Assembly (NCBI RefSeq): GCF_000213975.1
Contig: NZ_GL892076.1
Coordinates: 2,168,761-2,216,164, forward strand
Source of the DNA: Centipeda periodontii DSM 2778
Lineage (GTDB): Bacteria; Bacillota; Negativicutes; Selenomonadales; Selenomonadaceae
Reading direction: 5' to 3'
DNA length: 47,404 bases
Below, in pieces: positions 1 through 8,378 of the stretch; within the stretch, counting starts at the first letter, position 1; each line of letters opens with the position of its first letter. The position numbers and the translations under genes were made by a program. A model generated the notes under the pieces. The model saw only the letters and a list, made by a program, of their open reading frames with translations. It was not told the DNA's origin and did not search any database.

Positions 1-8
1 AATCCCAG

Positions 9-70
9 CCTCCCCCGTGCGACCACGGGGGAGGGGGACCGCGTAAGCGGTGGAAGGGGCGCTTGTAGCG
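9..70. repeat. Three-hairpin intergenic repeat unit
   Basis: Three short hairpins lie back to back. The first has an 11-bp stem (9-19 with 24-34, loop CGAC). The second is ACCGC-GTAA-GCGGT (38-51). The third is CGCT-TGT-AGCG (60-70). This C/G-run stem followed by a small GTAA-type hairpin resembles the palindromic intergenic repeats scattered through many Firmicute genomes. Whether it is repeated elsewhere cannot be seen here; only one copy lies in this window. No gene overlaps it. Confidence 0.55.
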
Positions 71-90
71 ATACCGCTGACATAATGACA

Positions 91-136
91 AGGGCTGTTG
101 CACGAAGCTGGAAAACTTCGTGCAACAGCCCTTTCT
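91..136. terminator. Perfect 17-bp inverted repeat, likely terminator
   Basis: Positions 91-107 are the exact reverse complement of 116-132, separated by an 8-nt loop. It lies just past the stop codon of the Memo-AMMECR1 gene. The T-rich tract (TTTCTT) follows on the plus strand. On the minus strand the hairpin alone follows the gene, with no U run. It may act bidirectionally, or mainly on rightward transcription arriving from outside the window. Confidence 0.55.
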
Positions 137-142
137 TCTGTG

Positions 143-1540
143 TCATGTATGGCGCTCCACCGTAAATCGCGCGAGTGCAATCGCCTCCTTCGGCTGAATG
201 CGCGCCTTCTCACGCGCGATGGCAATCTGGTCCTCTGCCGTATCGATTCCCGCAAGATCGGGCAGCAGCAGCCCGCGCCGATTGTCCGTCAGGCTCTTCA
301 CGATCACCCCGTAGATTTTCGGATTGAGCTGTGCCGCCGATTCGATTGGCTCGGGCATACTCAGCACGTCCACCGAGTAGACGAGGCGGTTCAGCTCGTG
401 CTCCTCAATCGGCTCAAAGCGTCCGTCATGCGCCGCCGCTGAGACAGCATTGTAGAAAATCTCCTCGGCGAGCGTTTTCTGCGCGGGCAAGAACGTCCCG
501 ATGCATCCGCGCAGCTTTCCGTATTTCTTGATCGAGACAAATGCCCCCGCACGTTTTTCGATGAGTTCCTGCGGCAGATCAGAGGGCAGCGATGCGAATG
601 AATGCGTTCGTACAAAGTGCTCTATACTCATACGCGCAAGCCGCACGTAGTCATCCTCCGCCGCGCGCAGTTCGGCAATCGCCGCATCCTCCGCACGAAC
701 GAGCCGTGCCGCGTAGTCGGTCCCCGCATCCCGCCCCGTCACGGTAAAGGACGCGACGGCATAGCCCACACCGAACGGAGCCTCATAGCTGTGCAGCTTC
801 GCATCCGTCGCCGCGCGGTCAAGCGCACCCGCAAGCACCCACAGCCCGTTCAGCCCGCAGTGTCCCGCCGCCTCGGCAAAGCTGCCGGGAATCTGCAAGA
901 GCGACAGGAAGTCGCCCGTCTTCATGAATGCTGTGCAGAGTTCATCGAACTCCGCGCCCTCGGGCGCAAAGCCGTTTGCACCGCCCTCCATGAGTCGATG
1001 CGAAAGATCTCCGCTTGCGATGCAGATCGTCCGACGTCCGAGCCGCTCCGCCGCCGCCGCAATCGCCTGACCGAGCAGGGCATGTGTATGCGCGGGCAGT
1101 CCCGCGATGCCGATGCGGACGAATTTGGTCGGCGCATCGCCGAGGTATTCACTCAGGAAGAAGAGCGGGATCATTGTGCCGTGATCGAGTGCCGGATTTT
1201 TCTCCCCGAGCGTCCCCGCAGGAATGTTCTTCTCTGACGCAGTAGAGGAGAGCGCGCGTACAAATTCCTCGTCGTATTCAATCCCGATGGATATCTCAGG
1301 ATGCCCGAACGCGGCGAAGTTCCCCTCCGCGCCCGCACCCGGCGAGATGTGAAAGAAATCATCGTACGCCGTCGCGTGTGGGCTGATGATGACGACCGTA
1401 TCGGGGCGCATCTCCGCCGCCGCGCGCATCGTCTCGTGATACGCTCGAACGGTCGCGGCAATCTCCCCCTCCCGTCCCTGCCCGATGGTTGGAATGATGA
1501 GCGGCGGATGCGGAACGGCATAGGCGGCAAGGATGGACAT
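143..1540 (-). CDS. Memo-like / AMMECR1 fusion protein (AmmeMemoRadiSam A+B)
   Basis: A 465-residue two-domain protein. Residues about 5-265 are a Memo/class III extradiol dioxygenase-like domain (AmrB type), starting with a PHPPL histidine motif and containing the ASGDLSH segment. Residues about 297-465 are an AMMECR1 domain (AmrA type) with the hallmark LRGCIGT. In many anaerobes these occur as separate genes beside a radical SAM protein (AmrS). Here A and B are fused and no radical SAM partner is visible; it could lie beyond the left edge. The biochemical role of the family is not settled. I chose ATG at 1540 because AGGGAG lies 8 nt upstream; the GTG at 1549 is too close to it. The gene is preceded by the tRNA-Leu terminator, so it probably has its own short promoter. 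Confidence 0.88.
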   Translation of the reverse strand: MSILAAYAVPHPPLIIPTIGQGREGEIAATVRAYHETMRAAAEMRPDTVVIISPHATAYDDFFHISPGAGAEGNFAAFGHPEISIGIEYDEEFVRALSSTASEKNIPAGTLGEKNPALDHGTMIPLFFLSEYLGDAPTKFVRIGIAGLPAHTHALLGQAIAAAAERLGRRTICIASGDLSHRLMEGGANGFAPEGAEFDELCTAFMKTGDFLSLLQIPGSFAEAAGHCGLNGLWVLAGALDRAATDAKLHSYEAPFGVGYAVASFTVTGRDAGTDYAARLVRAEDAAIAELRAAEDDYVRLARMSIEHFVRTHSFASLPSDLPQELIEKRAGAFVSIKKYGKLRGCIGTFLPAQKTLAEEIFYNAVSAAAHDGRFEPIEEHELNRLVYSVDVLSMPEPIESAAQLNPKIYGVIVKSLTDNRRGLLLPDLAGIDTAEDQIAIAREKARIQPKEAIALARFTVERHT

Positions 1541-1554
1541 AATGCTCACTCCCT

Positions 1555-1588
1555 CATAGAAAAAAAGCCGACTGCAAAACAGTCGGAT
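1555..1588 (-). terminator. Rho-independent terminator after tRNA-Leu
   Basis: A 7-bp stem, CCGACTG (1568-1574) with CAGTCGG (1580-1586), is followed on the minus strand by a run of seven T residues (1560-1566). It sits 20 nt past the 3' end of tRNA-Leu and just ahead of the Memo-AMMECR1 start, so it separates the two transcripts. Confidence 0.8.
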
Positions 1589-1607
1589 CTATAAAAATAT
1601 ACCAAGA

Positions 1608-1692
1608 TGGTGCGGATGAAGGGGGTCGAACCCATACGCCTTGCGGCACTGGATCCTAAGTCCAGCGCGTCTGCCAGTTCCGCCACATCCGC
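1608..1692 (-). tRNA. tRNA-Leu (anticodon TAG)
   Basis: The minus strand folds as an 85-nt class II tRNA with encoded CCA (1608-1610). The acceptor stem is GCGGATG pairing with CATCCGC. The anticodon stem is CTGGA/TCCAG with loop CTTAGGA, giving anticodon TAG. A long variable arm (around TGCCGCAAGGCGT) and a TTCGA T-loop agree with leucine. It lies only 27 nt from the end of the Shango helicase gene, which enters the tRNA from its 5' side. Confidence 0.95.
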
Positions 1693-1719
1693 ATGTGAAA
1701 ACTCAGCAAGCGTATTCTA

Positions 1720-3975
1720 TCATGACGACGCGGGGCTGTCAATCCGTGCATTTGACCACGCGAGCACCGCCGCACGCATCTGCTTCACATCCAGAACACC
1801 ATACGCGAATCCGCGCCGCACAAGCTCTGTCGGGAGAAATTCATCGTATTTGTCAAAGATCGGCACCTCATCGGGATAGAGCAGTTCCATCGCATCGAGT
1901 TTCTCAGCCGCTTCCTCCGCGAGAATGTAAAAGAACTCTGCGGACGACACCTTCATCGTGAACTGCATAAAGTACGGGCGCATCGACGCAAAGCCGCGCA
2001 GTCCGAGACGCGCGCCGCAGCGAATCCGAAGAAACCGCTCAAGCGCGAGAAAGGCATAGCTGCCGAGCCACGGCAGAAGCGCGTACATCTCGCCGCCGAG
2101 CGGGATGAGCACATCCTCCGCCGCGCGTGAGTGCCGCGCCGTATCGCGCGCCTGCGTGAGGCGTGCCACAGCATTTTTCAGCAGATAGGGTGGGATCAGT
2201 TCCTCGCGCAAGACCTGCCGCATACGGCGCAGGATACGCGTGTGGATATCGCCGGGGCACTCGCCGAAGTAGGCGGGCACATTCCCCTTCACCATCTCGC
2301 AGTAGACGAGGTGACGCTTACGGTCAACCTCGAGGACGCGCCAGACATGCCCCGCGATGGCGATTTTCTCCCCGACGGGCGGTGGCGTGACAATCGTTCC
2401 GATCTCCTGCGACGCGCTGCGAACGGTGTACTCCTCGTTCTCCTGAAACACGCCGTAGAAGCGGAAGGACTGCACGATGCGCTCCCCCGCAAGCCCGACG
2501 ATGAGCCCGCCGCGCTCCGTCGTCTGCAAATGTTCCTGTGCAATCAGATGCCGCAGGAGGATTCGGTAGTCCTCCTGTGTAATGCGATGAAAGACGTGCA
2601 GGGAGAGCACACGATCCGCAAGCGCACGCGGGGACAGTTCCCCGCAGGATGCGGCGACGCTCATGGTCTGATGGTAGAGCAGACTGAACGGCAGGCGGTC
2701 AAGGCGCGGCGGCTCAACCCAGCGTTCCTCAAGATAGAGCTGGATGAGGGCAATTCCCTGCAGCAGTTTCCACGGAATTGTCGCAGGCAGGAGGGCACGC
2801 GCCTCGGGCGCGTCCTCGCGCACGACGAAGTGCATTTCCTGCGGCTGTCCGCGCCGCCCCGTCCGTCCCATGCGCTGAAGGAACGACGAGACCGTCCACG
2901 GCGCATCGATCTGAAAGGCACGCTCAAGACGCCCGATGTCGATGCCAAGTTCGAGTGTCGCCGTCGTGCACGTTGTAAAGAGGCTGTCTTCGTCCTTCAT
3001 GCGCACCTCTGCCGTCTCGCGGAATGCGGCGGAGAGATTTCCGTGATGGATGAGGAAGCGGTCGGGCTCATGCTGTTTCTCGCAATAGGAGCGCAGGGTT
3101 GTCGTCACCGCCTCGCACTCCTCGCGCGAGTTGACGAAGATCAGGCATTTCTTCCCGCGTGTATGGGCAAAGATATAGCCAAGCCCGGGGTCTGCATGTT
3201 CCGGCGGCGTATCCGTCGGCGCGCCGATGACATTCTCCACCGCAAGGTCATCGCGCCCCTCCCCCGCCTGCGTGTCGCGCACATAGAAATGCTCAAGGGA
3301 AAGCCGCCATCTGCTCCCCTTTGCCTCGATCTGCGGCACAAGCGTCCTGCGCCCCGTCCCCGCCGCAAGGAAATCCCCCGCACGCCGCGCATCGCCGATG
3401 GTCGCCGAGAGTCCGATGCGGCGCGGCTGCACGCCCGCAATGCGTGAGAGGCGTTCGATCAGACAGAGCGTCTGCCCGCCGCGGTCCCCGCGCAGGAGCG
3501 AATGCAGCTCGTCAATCACGACGAAGCGCAGATCGCCAAAGAGCCTTGGGATCGCCATGTGACGATGCAGGAGCAGCGCCTCAAGCGACTCCGGCGTGAT
3601 CTGCAGGATGCCCGACGGTCGCTTCATCAACCGCGCCTTATGCGTCTGCCCCACATCCCCGTGCCAGTGCCAAACGGGGATGTCCGCCCTGTGGCAAAGC
3701 TCTGTCAGACGCTCGAACTGATCGTTGATGAGGGCTTTCAGAGGTCCAATGTAGATACAGCCGACGGAGGTCGGCGGGTTCTCGTGAAAGAGCGTGATAA
3801 TCGGAAAAAACGCCGCCTCGGTCTTGCCGGATGCGGTCGATGCCGTCAGGAGCACATGATCGTCCGTCCCAAAGATCGCCTCCGCCGCCGCAATCTGGAT
3901 GCCGCGCAGACTCTGCCACTCCTGCCCGTATATATAGTCGCGCACAAAGGGTGCATAGCGGTCGAATACGCTCAT
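1720..3975 (-). CDS. sngC: Shango helicase (Lhr-like DEAD/DEAH-box, SngC)
   Basis: A 751-residue superfamily 2 helicase and third gene of the defence operon. Visible motifs are Walker A ASTASGKT (45-52), GPLKALINDQ (motif Ia), DELH (155-158), SAT (190-192) and QRMGRTGRRGQ (motif VI). A long C-terminal Lhr-like extension follows. It resembles BrxHI of type 2 BREX, but the pairing with a BrxD-like ATPase and a TerB protein matches Shango. The ATG overlaps the stop codon of the ATPase gene as ATGA, so translation is probably coupled. Likely role: ATP-driven work on phage nucleic acid; the mechanism is not known to me. The frame is intact with no missing motif, so the system looks functional. The gene ends 27 nt before tRNA-Leu, with no terminator of its own between them. 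Confidence 0.9.
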   Translation of the reverse strand: MSVFDRYAPFVRDYIYGQEWQSLRGIQIAAAEAIFGTDDHVLLTASTASGKTEAAFFPIITLFHENPPTSVGCIYIGPLKALINDQFERLTELCHRADIPVWHWHGDVGQTHKARLMKRPSGILQITPESLEALLLHRHMAIPRLFGDLRFVVIDELHSLLRGDRGGQTLCLIERLSRIAGVQPRRIGLSATIGDARRAGDFLAAGTGRRTLVPQIEAKGSRWRLSLEHFYVRDTQAGEGRDDLAVENVIGAPTDTPPEHADPGLGYIFAHTRGKKCLIFVNSREECEAVTTTLRSYCEKQHEPDRFLIHHGNLSAAFRETAEVRMKDEDSLFTTCTTATLELGIDIGRLERAFQIDAPWTVSSFLQRMGRTGRRGQPQEMHFVVREDAPEARALLPATIPWKLLQGIALIQLYLEERWVEPPRLDRLPFSLLYHQTMSVAASCGELSPRALADRVLSLHVFHRITQEDYRILLRHLIAQEHLQTTERGGLIVGLAGERIVQSFRFYGVFQENEEYTVRSASQEIGTIVTPPPVGEKIAIAGHVWRVLEVDRKRHLVYCEMVKGNVPAYFGECPGDIHTRILRRMRQVLREELIPPYLLKNAVARLTQARDTARHSRAAEDVLIPLGGEMYALLPWLGSYAFLALERFLRIRCGARLGLRGFASMRPYFMQFTMKVSSAEFFYILAEEAAEKLDAMELLYPDEVPIFDKYDEFLPTELVRRGFAYGVLDVKQMRAAVLAWSNARIDSPASS

Positions 3976-5303
3976 AGCTCGAACTCCGCGAACTGCGCGC
4001 TGATCTCCGCCCCCTCCACCTCATTTTGCGCGTAGGAAAATTCATCCGAGCCGAGCAGATCAGCGAGTTTTAATGTCGGGTTCTGGTAGATAATGTCGAG
4101 CACCTGAATGAAGTCGCGGATGACCTCGCGCGGCGTGATGTGTGTATCCGCACCGATGCGCCCAAACTCGATGCGGATGAAGTCCGCAAGATCATCCTGC
4201 GTGACAATCTGCGCGTATCCGTAAAGGTCCGCATGAATCGCAGCCAGTTTTTCGATCAGCACAAGCATTTCCTCATGCGTGAGCGGTGAGAGCCGTATCA
4301 CGGGCGAGAGCAGGTCGCGGTGCGCCCCCGCAAAGCGCCCCTCGGCGAGGCGAGAGCGCAGAGCCTCGTAGCTGTAGACGCCGCGCCGTGTATCCTCCAT
4401 ACACGCGGGCGTGCCGCAGAGGATCATGCCGAGGTACTGCGCGCGCCCCTGCATCGCATCGTTATACATCGTGAGGATCTTCTCGTAGTTGTACTGGCGC
4501 GTGACCGCGTGCGGGATCTTGTAGATGTTCACCAGCTCGTCGATGAGGATGAGCATGCCCGCATAGCCTGCCTGCCGCAGGAACGCGGCGAAGAGTTTCA
4601 GATACTCGTACCAGTCGTCGTCCGTGATGATGATGTTCACGCCGAGATCATGCCGCGCCTCGGTCTTCGTCGTATACTCCCCGCGGAACCAGCGCGCGAT
4701 CTGCGCCCGCTTTTCATCATCGCCGTCGCGGTAGGCATGGTAGTAGAGGGTCAGCAGACGCGTAAAATCAAAGCCGTGCACGAGATCGTTCAGCCCATAG
4801 ATAATCGCGGCAATGCGCCGATCGACGGCAGCGGGAAAATCGGGATGCTCCGGCGCGATGCCGTCCTCCGTCACGATCTCCTGCTGCACACGGCTGATCC
4901 AGCGATCGAGGATGAGCGTCAGTGCACCGCCCTCGGGCGTCGTCTTTGTCGCCATATTGCGGATGAGCTCACGATATGTCGCAAGCCCCTGCCCGCGCGT
5001 CCCCTGCAGGCGGCGTTCGGGCGAGAGGTCGGCGTCCACGACGACGAAGTTCTTCGCCATAACATAGCTGCGGATCGTCTGCAGCAGGAAGCTCTTGCCG
5101 CTGCCGTAGCGTCCGACAATGAAGCGGAAGGATGCCCCGCCGCCCTCGATCATCTCCACATCGGAGAGCAGCGCCTCGATCTCGCTGCGCCGCCCGACGG
5201 TAATATATGGGAGACCGATGCGCGGCACAACACCGCCCTTGAGCGCATTTACGAGCGTCTGCGCAATGCGGCGCGGAATTTTCTTCGGTTCATTCGCTGC
5301 CAT
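3972..5303 (-). CDS. sngB: Shango P-loop ATPase (BrxD/DUF2791-like, SngB)
   Basis: A 443-residue ATP-binding protein of the DUF2791 family, called BREX-system ATP-binding protein (BrxD) in annotation pipelines. Walker A is GRYGSGKS (64-71). A Walker B-like LILIDELV lies near the middle, followed by a sensor-like ILCGTPA segment. The start overlaps the TerB gene by 14 nt and the end overlaps the helicase by 4 nt, so the three proteins are very likely made together. None of the BREX core genes (pglX methylase, pglZ, brxC) are nearby, so I do not call this BREX. By domain it is an AAA-like motor or switch, probably working with the helicase; that is inference. Confidence 0.88.
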   Translation of the reverse strand: MAANEPKKIPRRIAQTLVNALKGGVVPRIGLPYITVGRRSEIEALLSDVEMIEGGGASFRFIVGRYGSGKSFLLQTIRSYVMAKNFVVVDADLSPERRLQGTRGQGLATYRELIRNMATKTTPEGGALTLILDRWISRVQQEIVTEDGIAPEHPDFPAAVDRRIAAIIYGLNDLVHGFDFTRLLTLYYHAYRDGDDEKRAQIARWFRGEYTTKTEARHDLGVNIIITDDDWYEYLKLFAAFLRQAGYAGMLILIDELVNIYKIPHAVTRQYNYEKILTMYNDAMQGRAQYLGMILCGTPACMEDTRRGVYSYEALRSRLAEGRFAGAHRDLLSPVIRLSPLTHEEMLVLIEKLAAIHADLYGYAQIVTQDDLADFIRIEFGRIGADTHITPREVIRDFIQVLDIIYQNPTLKLADLLGSDEFSYAQNEVEGAEISAQFAEFEL

Positions 5304-6792
5304 GCAGATACCTTTCTATTAGTTCGTCCCGATAATCGGGAACAACGGCGGGCGGATCGCCCTCGATCACCGTGTCCTCGAAGTCATCATACAGTTTTTC
5401 GTTGATTCCGTCGACGAGGACAGAGAGCATATGCCCCTCTGAGCGCACCCATACGATGCTTTCAGCGGCGAGGAGTGCACGCAGAAGCCGCAGCTCCACC
5501 GCATCCAAAACCTCGGATACGTCTGCTCCCTCATCAACAAGCCTCTCATCAGCGGGTGCGGGAGGAACAGAGGGCTCTGCCGCAGAGACGGGCAATATCA
5601 GTTCCTCTCCCTCCTCCACAACCAGCCGCTCCTGCGTTACATCGGCATCCGCACGAATCCGTGCAAGCTTCGAAAAGTCCAGCCGCACGCGCCGCGCTTC
5701 TGCCGCTTTCTGCTCCCTAAAAAAGGTTTCGATCTCCTCTTGTATGATTTTCTCCTGCCACTTCTTCAGCTTCGGCGGCTGAATCGCCGCAAGATCAAAA
5801 CGTGCACGCAATGCGGCATCAATCCCGCGCAGGATTGCCCCGAGACGTTGAGGAGCACGGTCTGCACGCTCATACGAGTGCAGCGCCCAATAGCCGCTCA
5901 CGCACTCGTAGCGGCGCAGCGGATGAATCTCATAGACACGATCCGGCTCCTCCTTGGGCGGCTGAAATACCGCCGATGAAAAGAGGCGCATGGGAACGGT
6001 CTGCTCCACGGCAATGAGATCGGCAAACGCGCTGATTTGACGGTGTTTCTCGTAGTATTCCGTCACGCGATCGAGTACGCGAAGCGTGACCGCATTCACC
6101 TCATCTGTATGCGCACGGTAGAGCTTCGACCGCTCAAGCCGATAGGAGGAGAGCACACAGACCGCTGCCATGACTTCCGCCGCCGTATGCTCCGCGCGAT
6201 GAAGCATCACATCGATCGCTTCATCCTGTTTCTGACGCGCAAGCGCATCCCCGCGCCATGTCATCAACTTGGGATCAAGCCCATAGTAGATAACGAACTC
6301 GTCTTCCCACTCCGCGATATAGCGTCCAATCTGCGGGTCAAGCACACGATAGCTCTCGCAGAATGCGTGCAGCTTCTCATAGGCATCCTGCGCGTCCCTG
6401 CATCCGATGAGATGCAGCAGTTCGTAGACGTAGAGGGATGCGTATGACATCCCCTTCTTTTCTACAATTCCGCGCCGCAGAGCCGTTCGCCATGTGAAGT
6501 AGCCGCGCAGCTGTGCATTCGAGAGCGAATCATACGTCGGAAAATATTGATTGACCACGCCTTTATAAACATAGTCATCCTCATAGTTCACCATCAGCCG
6601 CGCTTGTTTCAGAAAAAGTTCCGCACGCGACTGCCAAGAGTCATGTGATGTCGTGACGAGTGAGCGCATAGCTCGCAGCAGCTTCGGTGTCGGTTGCTTT
6701 GGCGTCGGCGTGGGAGCCTTCGGAATTGCTTCATCGCGATAAAGATGTGCTGCTAAGCGCCGCAAGATCTCTGCCGCCCATCCGTTCCCCAT
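5290..6792 (-). CDS. sngA: Shango TerB-domain protein (TerB_N/TerB_C, SngA)
   Basis: A 500-residue protein with a TerB N-terminal-type domain (about 45-210, including YFTWRTALRRG). A helical middle region follows, then a TerB_C-type domain near the end (VWVRSEGHMLSVLVDG and following residues). An acidic, proline-containing linker (about 405-440) separates the last two parts. TerB-like modules are linked to stress and phage responses as well as tellurite. The ATPase and helicase neighbours point to Shango rather than metal resistance. The reading frame stays open to 6981, but I chose ATG 6792. It has GGAGG 6 nt upstream, and a promoter and terminator occupy the sequence above it. First gene of the operon. 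Confidence 0.87.
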   Translation of the reverse strand: MGNGWAAEILRRLAAHLYRDEAIPKAPTPTPKQPTPKLLRAMRSLVTTSHDSWQSRAELFLKQARLMVNYEDDYVYKGVVNQYFPTYDSLSNAQLRGYFTWRTALRRGIVEKKGMSYASLYVYELLHLIGCRDAQDAYEKLHAFCESYRVLDPQIGRYIAEWEDEFVIYYGLDPKLMTWRGDALARQKQDEAIDVMLHRAEHTAAEVMAAVCVLSSYRLERSKLYRAHTDEVNAVTLRVLDRVTEYYEKHRQISAFADLIAVEQTVPMRLFSSAVFQPPKEEPDRVYEIHPLRRYECVSGYWALHSYERADRAPQRLGAILRGIDAALRARFDLAAIQPPKLKKWQEKIIQEEIETFFREQKAAEARRVRLDFSKLARIRADADVTQERLVVEEGEELILPVSAAEPSVPPAPADERLVDEGADVSEVLDAVELRLLRALLAAESIVWVRSEGHMLSVLVDGINEKLYDDFEDTVIEGDPPAVVPDYRDELIERYLHGSE

Positions 6793-6829
6793 CACACACC
6801 TCCGTCTGTCTGTTCGATTTACTTTCCCT

Positions 6830-6857
6830 ATTTTACTACGAATCGCGAAAATAGCAA
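6830..6857 (-). promoter_or_regulatory. Promoter of the Shango operon
   Basis: Minus strand: TTGCTA (6852-6857), a 16-nt spacer, then TAAAAT (6830-6835). It lies about 40 nt ahead of the sngA start and just downstream of the terminator hairpin at 6875-6914, so the defence operon appears to be an independent transcription unit. Predicted by eye. Confidence 0.55.
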
Positions 6858-6874
6858 GCGTACGAAATGTACAA

Positions 6875-6914
6875 GAAAATACGCCTCCTGCCGGGCAGCA
6901 GGAGGCGTATTTTC
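6875..6914 (-). terminator. Strong terminator between nagZ and Shango
   Basis: A perfect 17-bp stem (6875-6891 with 6898-6914) around a 6-nt loop ends in A4/T4, so it can act on both strands. On the minus strand it ends leftward transcripts from nagZ before the Shango promoter. The rest of the 6793-7114 gap (322 nt) holds the promoter and otherwise nothing I recognise. Confidence 0.8.
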
Positions 6915-7114
6915 GATAGAGAGAAAGAAATGTAGGGAATGTATGTGAATTCCGCGGAAGGGAAGGCCGCAGAATACGCACCGAAAGTCATAGAGTTTCG
7001 AGCACATTCGCGCTCTTGTTCTCTCGCTTTCATGGATAATATAACGGAGTGGTTTTAGAACGTCTTGTGAACGGCGTTAATGTTCGATTATATTGGATTG
7101 TATTTTTCTGTTAT

Positions 7115-8302
7115 TTACGGGGTCAGGCCATGCGTCAGTTTTGCTTTTATGATCCTTCTTACCGATTCGTTGATTCTTTCTTCACTGATTTGTCCATTCT
7201 GCAAAGCGTTGTATATCCCCATATAAGCATCTTCAGCATGCGCAAGTTCGTGACAGACCAACACGATATCCGCGCCAGCTTGAACCGCTTTCAATCCCGC
7301 TTCGCGGAATGTGAGATGATTCGCTACCGCGCCCATTTCCAGATCATCCGTAATGACAATACCTTGATAGCCCAAATCATTTCGCAGGAGATCGGTAATG
7401 ATGGTACGCGACAGGCTGGCAGCATTTTCTGCATCAAAGGCAGGATATTTGAGATGTCCCACCATGACCATATAATCGAGATCTTTTCCCTTGCCCGTGT
7501 TATGGATCATTTCTCTAAAGGGCATGATGTCCGCTTTTTGCAGTTCTTCTTCACTGGCTTCTATCGAGGAAATTTCTTTGTGAGAATCCACAGTTCCCCT
7601 GCCTATGCCTGGAAAATGTTTCAGGGCATAGATAATCCCTGCGGAATGATACCCATTCCCTATGGATTTGATAAAAGCAAGGACTTCATAGGGATCTGTG
7701 CTGTAAGATCGCCCCTCCGATGCTCCCACATCAGCAACAGGAGCAAAATTCACGTTGATCCCCAAGGACATCAACTCCTCAGCCAAGGAGACAGCAAGCC
7801 CTTCGGCAAACTCCGGGCTTTCCTTCCCGACGTCTTCCGCCGCAGGTGGGGCAGGGATAAAGCTTTCCCCCCGCACCACTGCCCCACCTTCCTCATCAAT
7901 GGCGATAAAGAGAGGCAGTTTTTCATTTGCACCCGATTGAAGATCCGCGATAAGCTTCTTGGTCTGATCCTTTGATTCCAAATTCCGATCAAAGAGAATG
8001 ATTCCGCCGTAGTGGAATTGTCCCAGAACATAGCGTGAGTCATTATCAAACGCCTTCCCCGGAACACCGACCATCACCATCTGTCCGATTCTCTCTGTGA
8101 TGGACATGTCGGACAGAATCTCCTCCACTTGTTCGTCCACTGTAAGTTGACGCCCATCGTGCTGTGCATCTCTCCCCCTCTCCATCGCAGGTTTATGATT
8201 GATTACATTTGCTTTCAAGACATATAGCGAACCGCCCAGTATAGCCAGCAAAAAAACGACTGCCCCCAATAAGCCTACAGCAATTTTATATTTTTTTCTC
8301 AT
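7115..8302 (-). CDS. nagZ: Membrane-anchored GH3 beta-N-acetylhexosaminidase (NagZ type)
   Basis: A 395-residue glycoside hydrolase family 3 protein. One N-terminal hydrophobic helix (about residues 6-26) follows MRKK and acts as a signal anchor or uncleaved signal. The GH3 fold carries the NagZ signature KHFPGIGRGTVDSH, with the family's catalytic His/Asp region. ITDDLEMGAV supplies the expected nucleophile Asp. It should remove N-acetylglucosamine from muropeptides outside the cytoplasmic membrane. I chose ATG 8302 with GGGAG about 5 nt ahead; upstream codons to 8371 run through a hairpin and are not conserved in type. The base composition is lower in GC than the genes to either side, as for the lipoprotein gene upstream. 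The gene ends 200 nt before the strong terminator at 6875. Confidence 0.87.
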   Translation of the reverse strand: MRKKYKIAVGLLGAVVFLLAILGGSLYVLKANVINHKPAMERGRDAQHDGRQLTVDEQVEEILSDMSITERIGQMVMVGVPGKAFDNDSRYVLGQFHYGGIILFDRNLESKDQTKKLIADLQSGANEKLPLFIAIDEEGGAVVRGESFIPAPPAAEDVGKESPEFAEGLAVSLAEELMSLGINVNFAPVADVGASEGRSYSTDPYEVLAFIKSIGNGYHSAGIIYALKHFPGIGRGTVDSHKEISSIEASEEELQKADIMPFREMIHNTGKGKDLDYMVMVGHLKYPAFDAENAASLSRTIITDLLRNDLGYQGIVITDDLEMGAVANHLTFREAGLKAVQAGADIVLVCHELAHAEDAYMGIYNALQNGQISEERINESVRRIIKAKLTHGLTP

Positions 8303-8332
8303 AAAAACTCCCATATACATCTGGAAAGCTAA

Positions 8333-8364
8333 GGCAGCGCTGAATTTATCAGCGCTGCCTTCTC
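8333..8364. terminator. Hairpin between lipoprotein gene and nagZ
   Basis: AAGGCAGCGCTGA pairs exactly with TCAGCGCTGCCTT around a short ATTTA loop. It may terminate the lipoprotein transcript, though no good T run follows on the minus strand. The TAAGG...CTGA start and the following TTCTCGACA resemble the ends of the repeat family described at 11362-11528, so it may be a derivative of that repeat. Confidence 0.5.
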
Positions 8365-8378
8365 GACACACTCTATCA

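Noticed and set aside
1608-1692. tRNA-Leu as an integration attachment site for the defence genes
   Set aside because: Shango is on the 5' side of the tRNA, no duplicated tRNA 3' end was seen, and there is no integrase.
1720-6792. A BREX locus, because of the BrxD-like ATPase and BrxHI-like helicase
   Set aside because: No PglX methylase, PglZ, BrxC or other BREX core gene is present, and the TerB gene completes a Shango set instead.
5290-6792. Tellurite resistance, from the TerB domain
   Set aside because: No TerC, TerD or TerZ genes are nearby, and the operon partners are an ATPase and a helicase typical of defence.
6793-6981. A longer sngA start at 6981
   Set aside because: The extra codons cover the terminator and promoter, and ATG 6792 has an excellent RBS.
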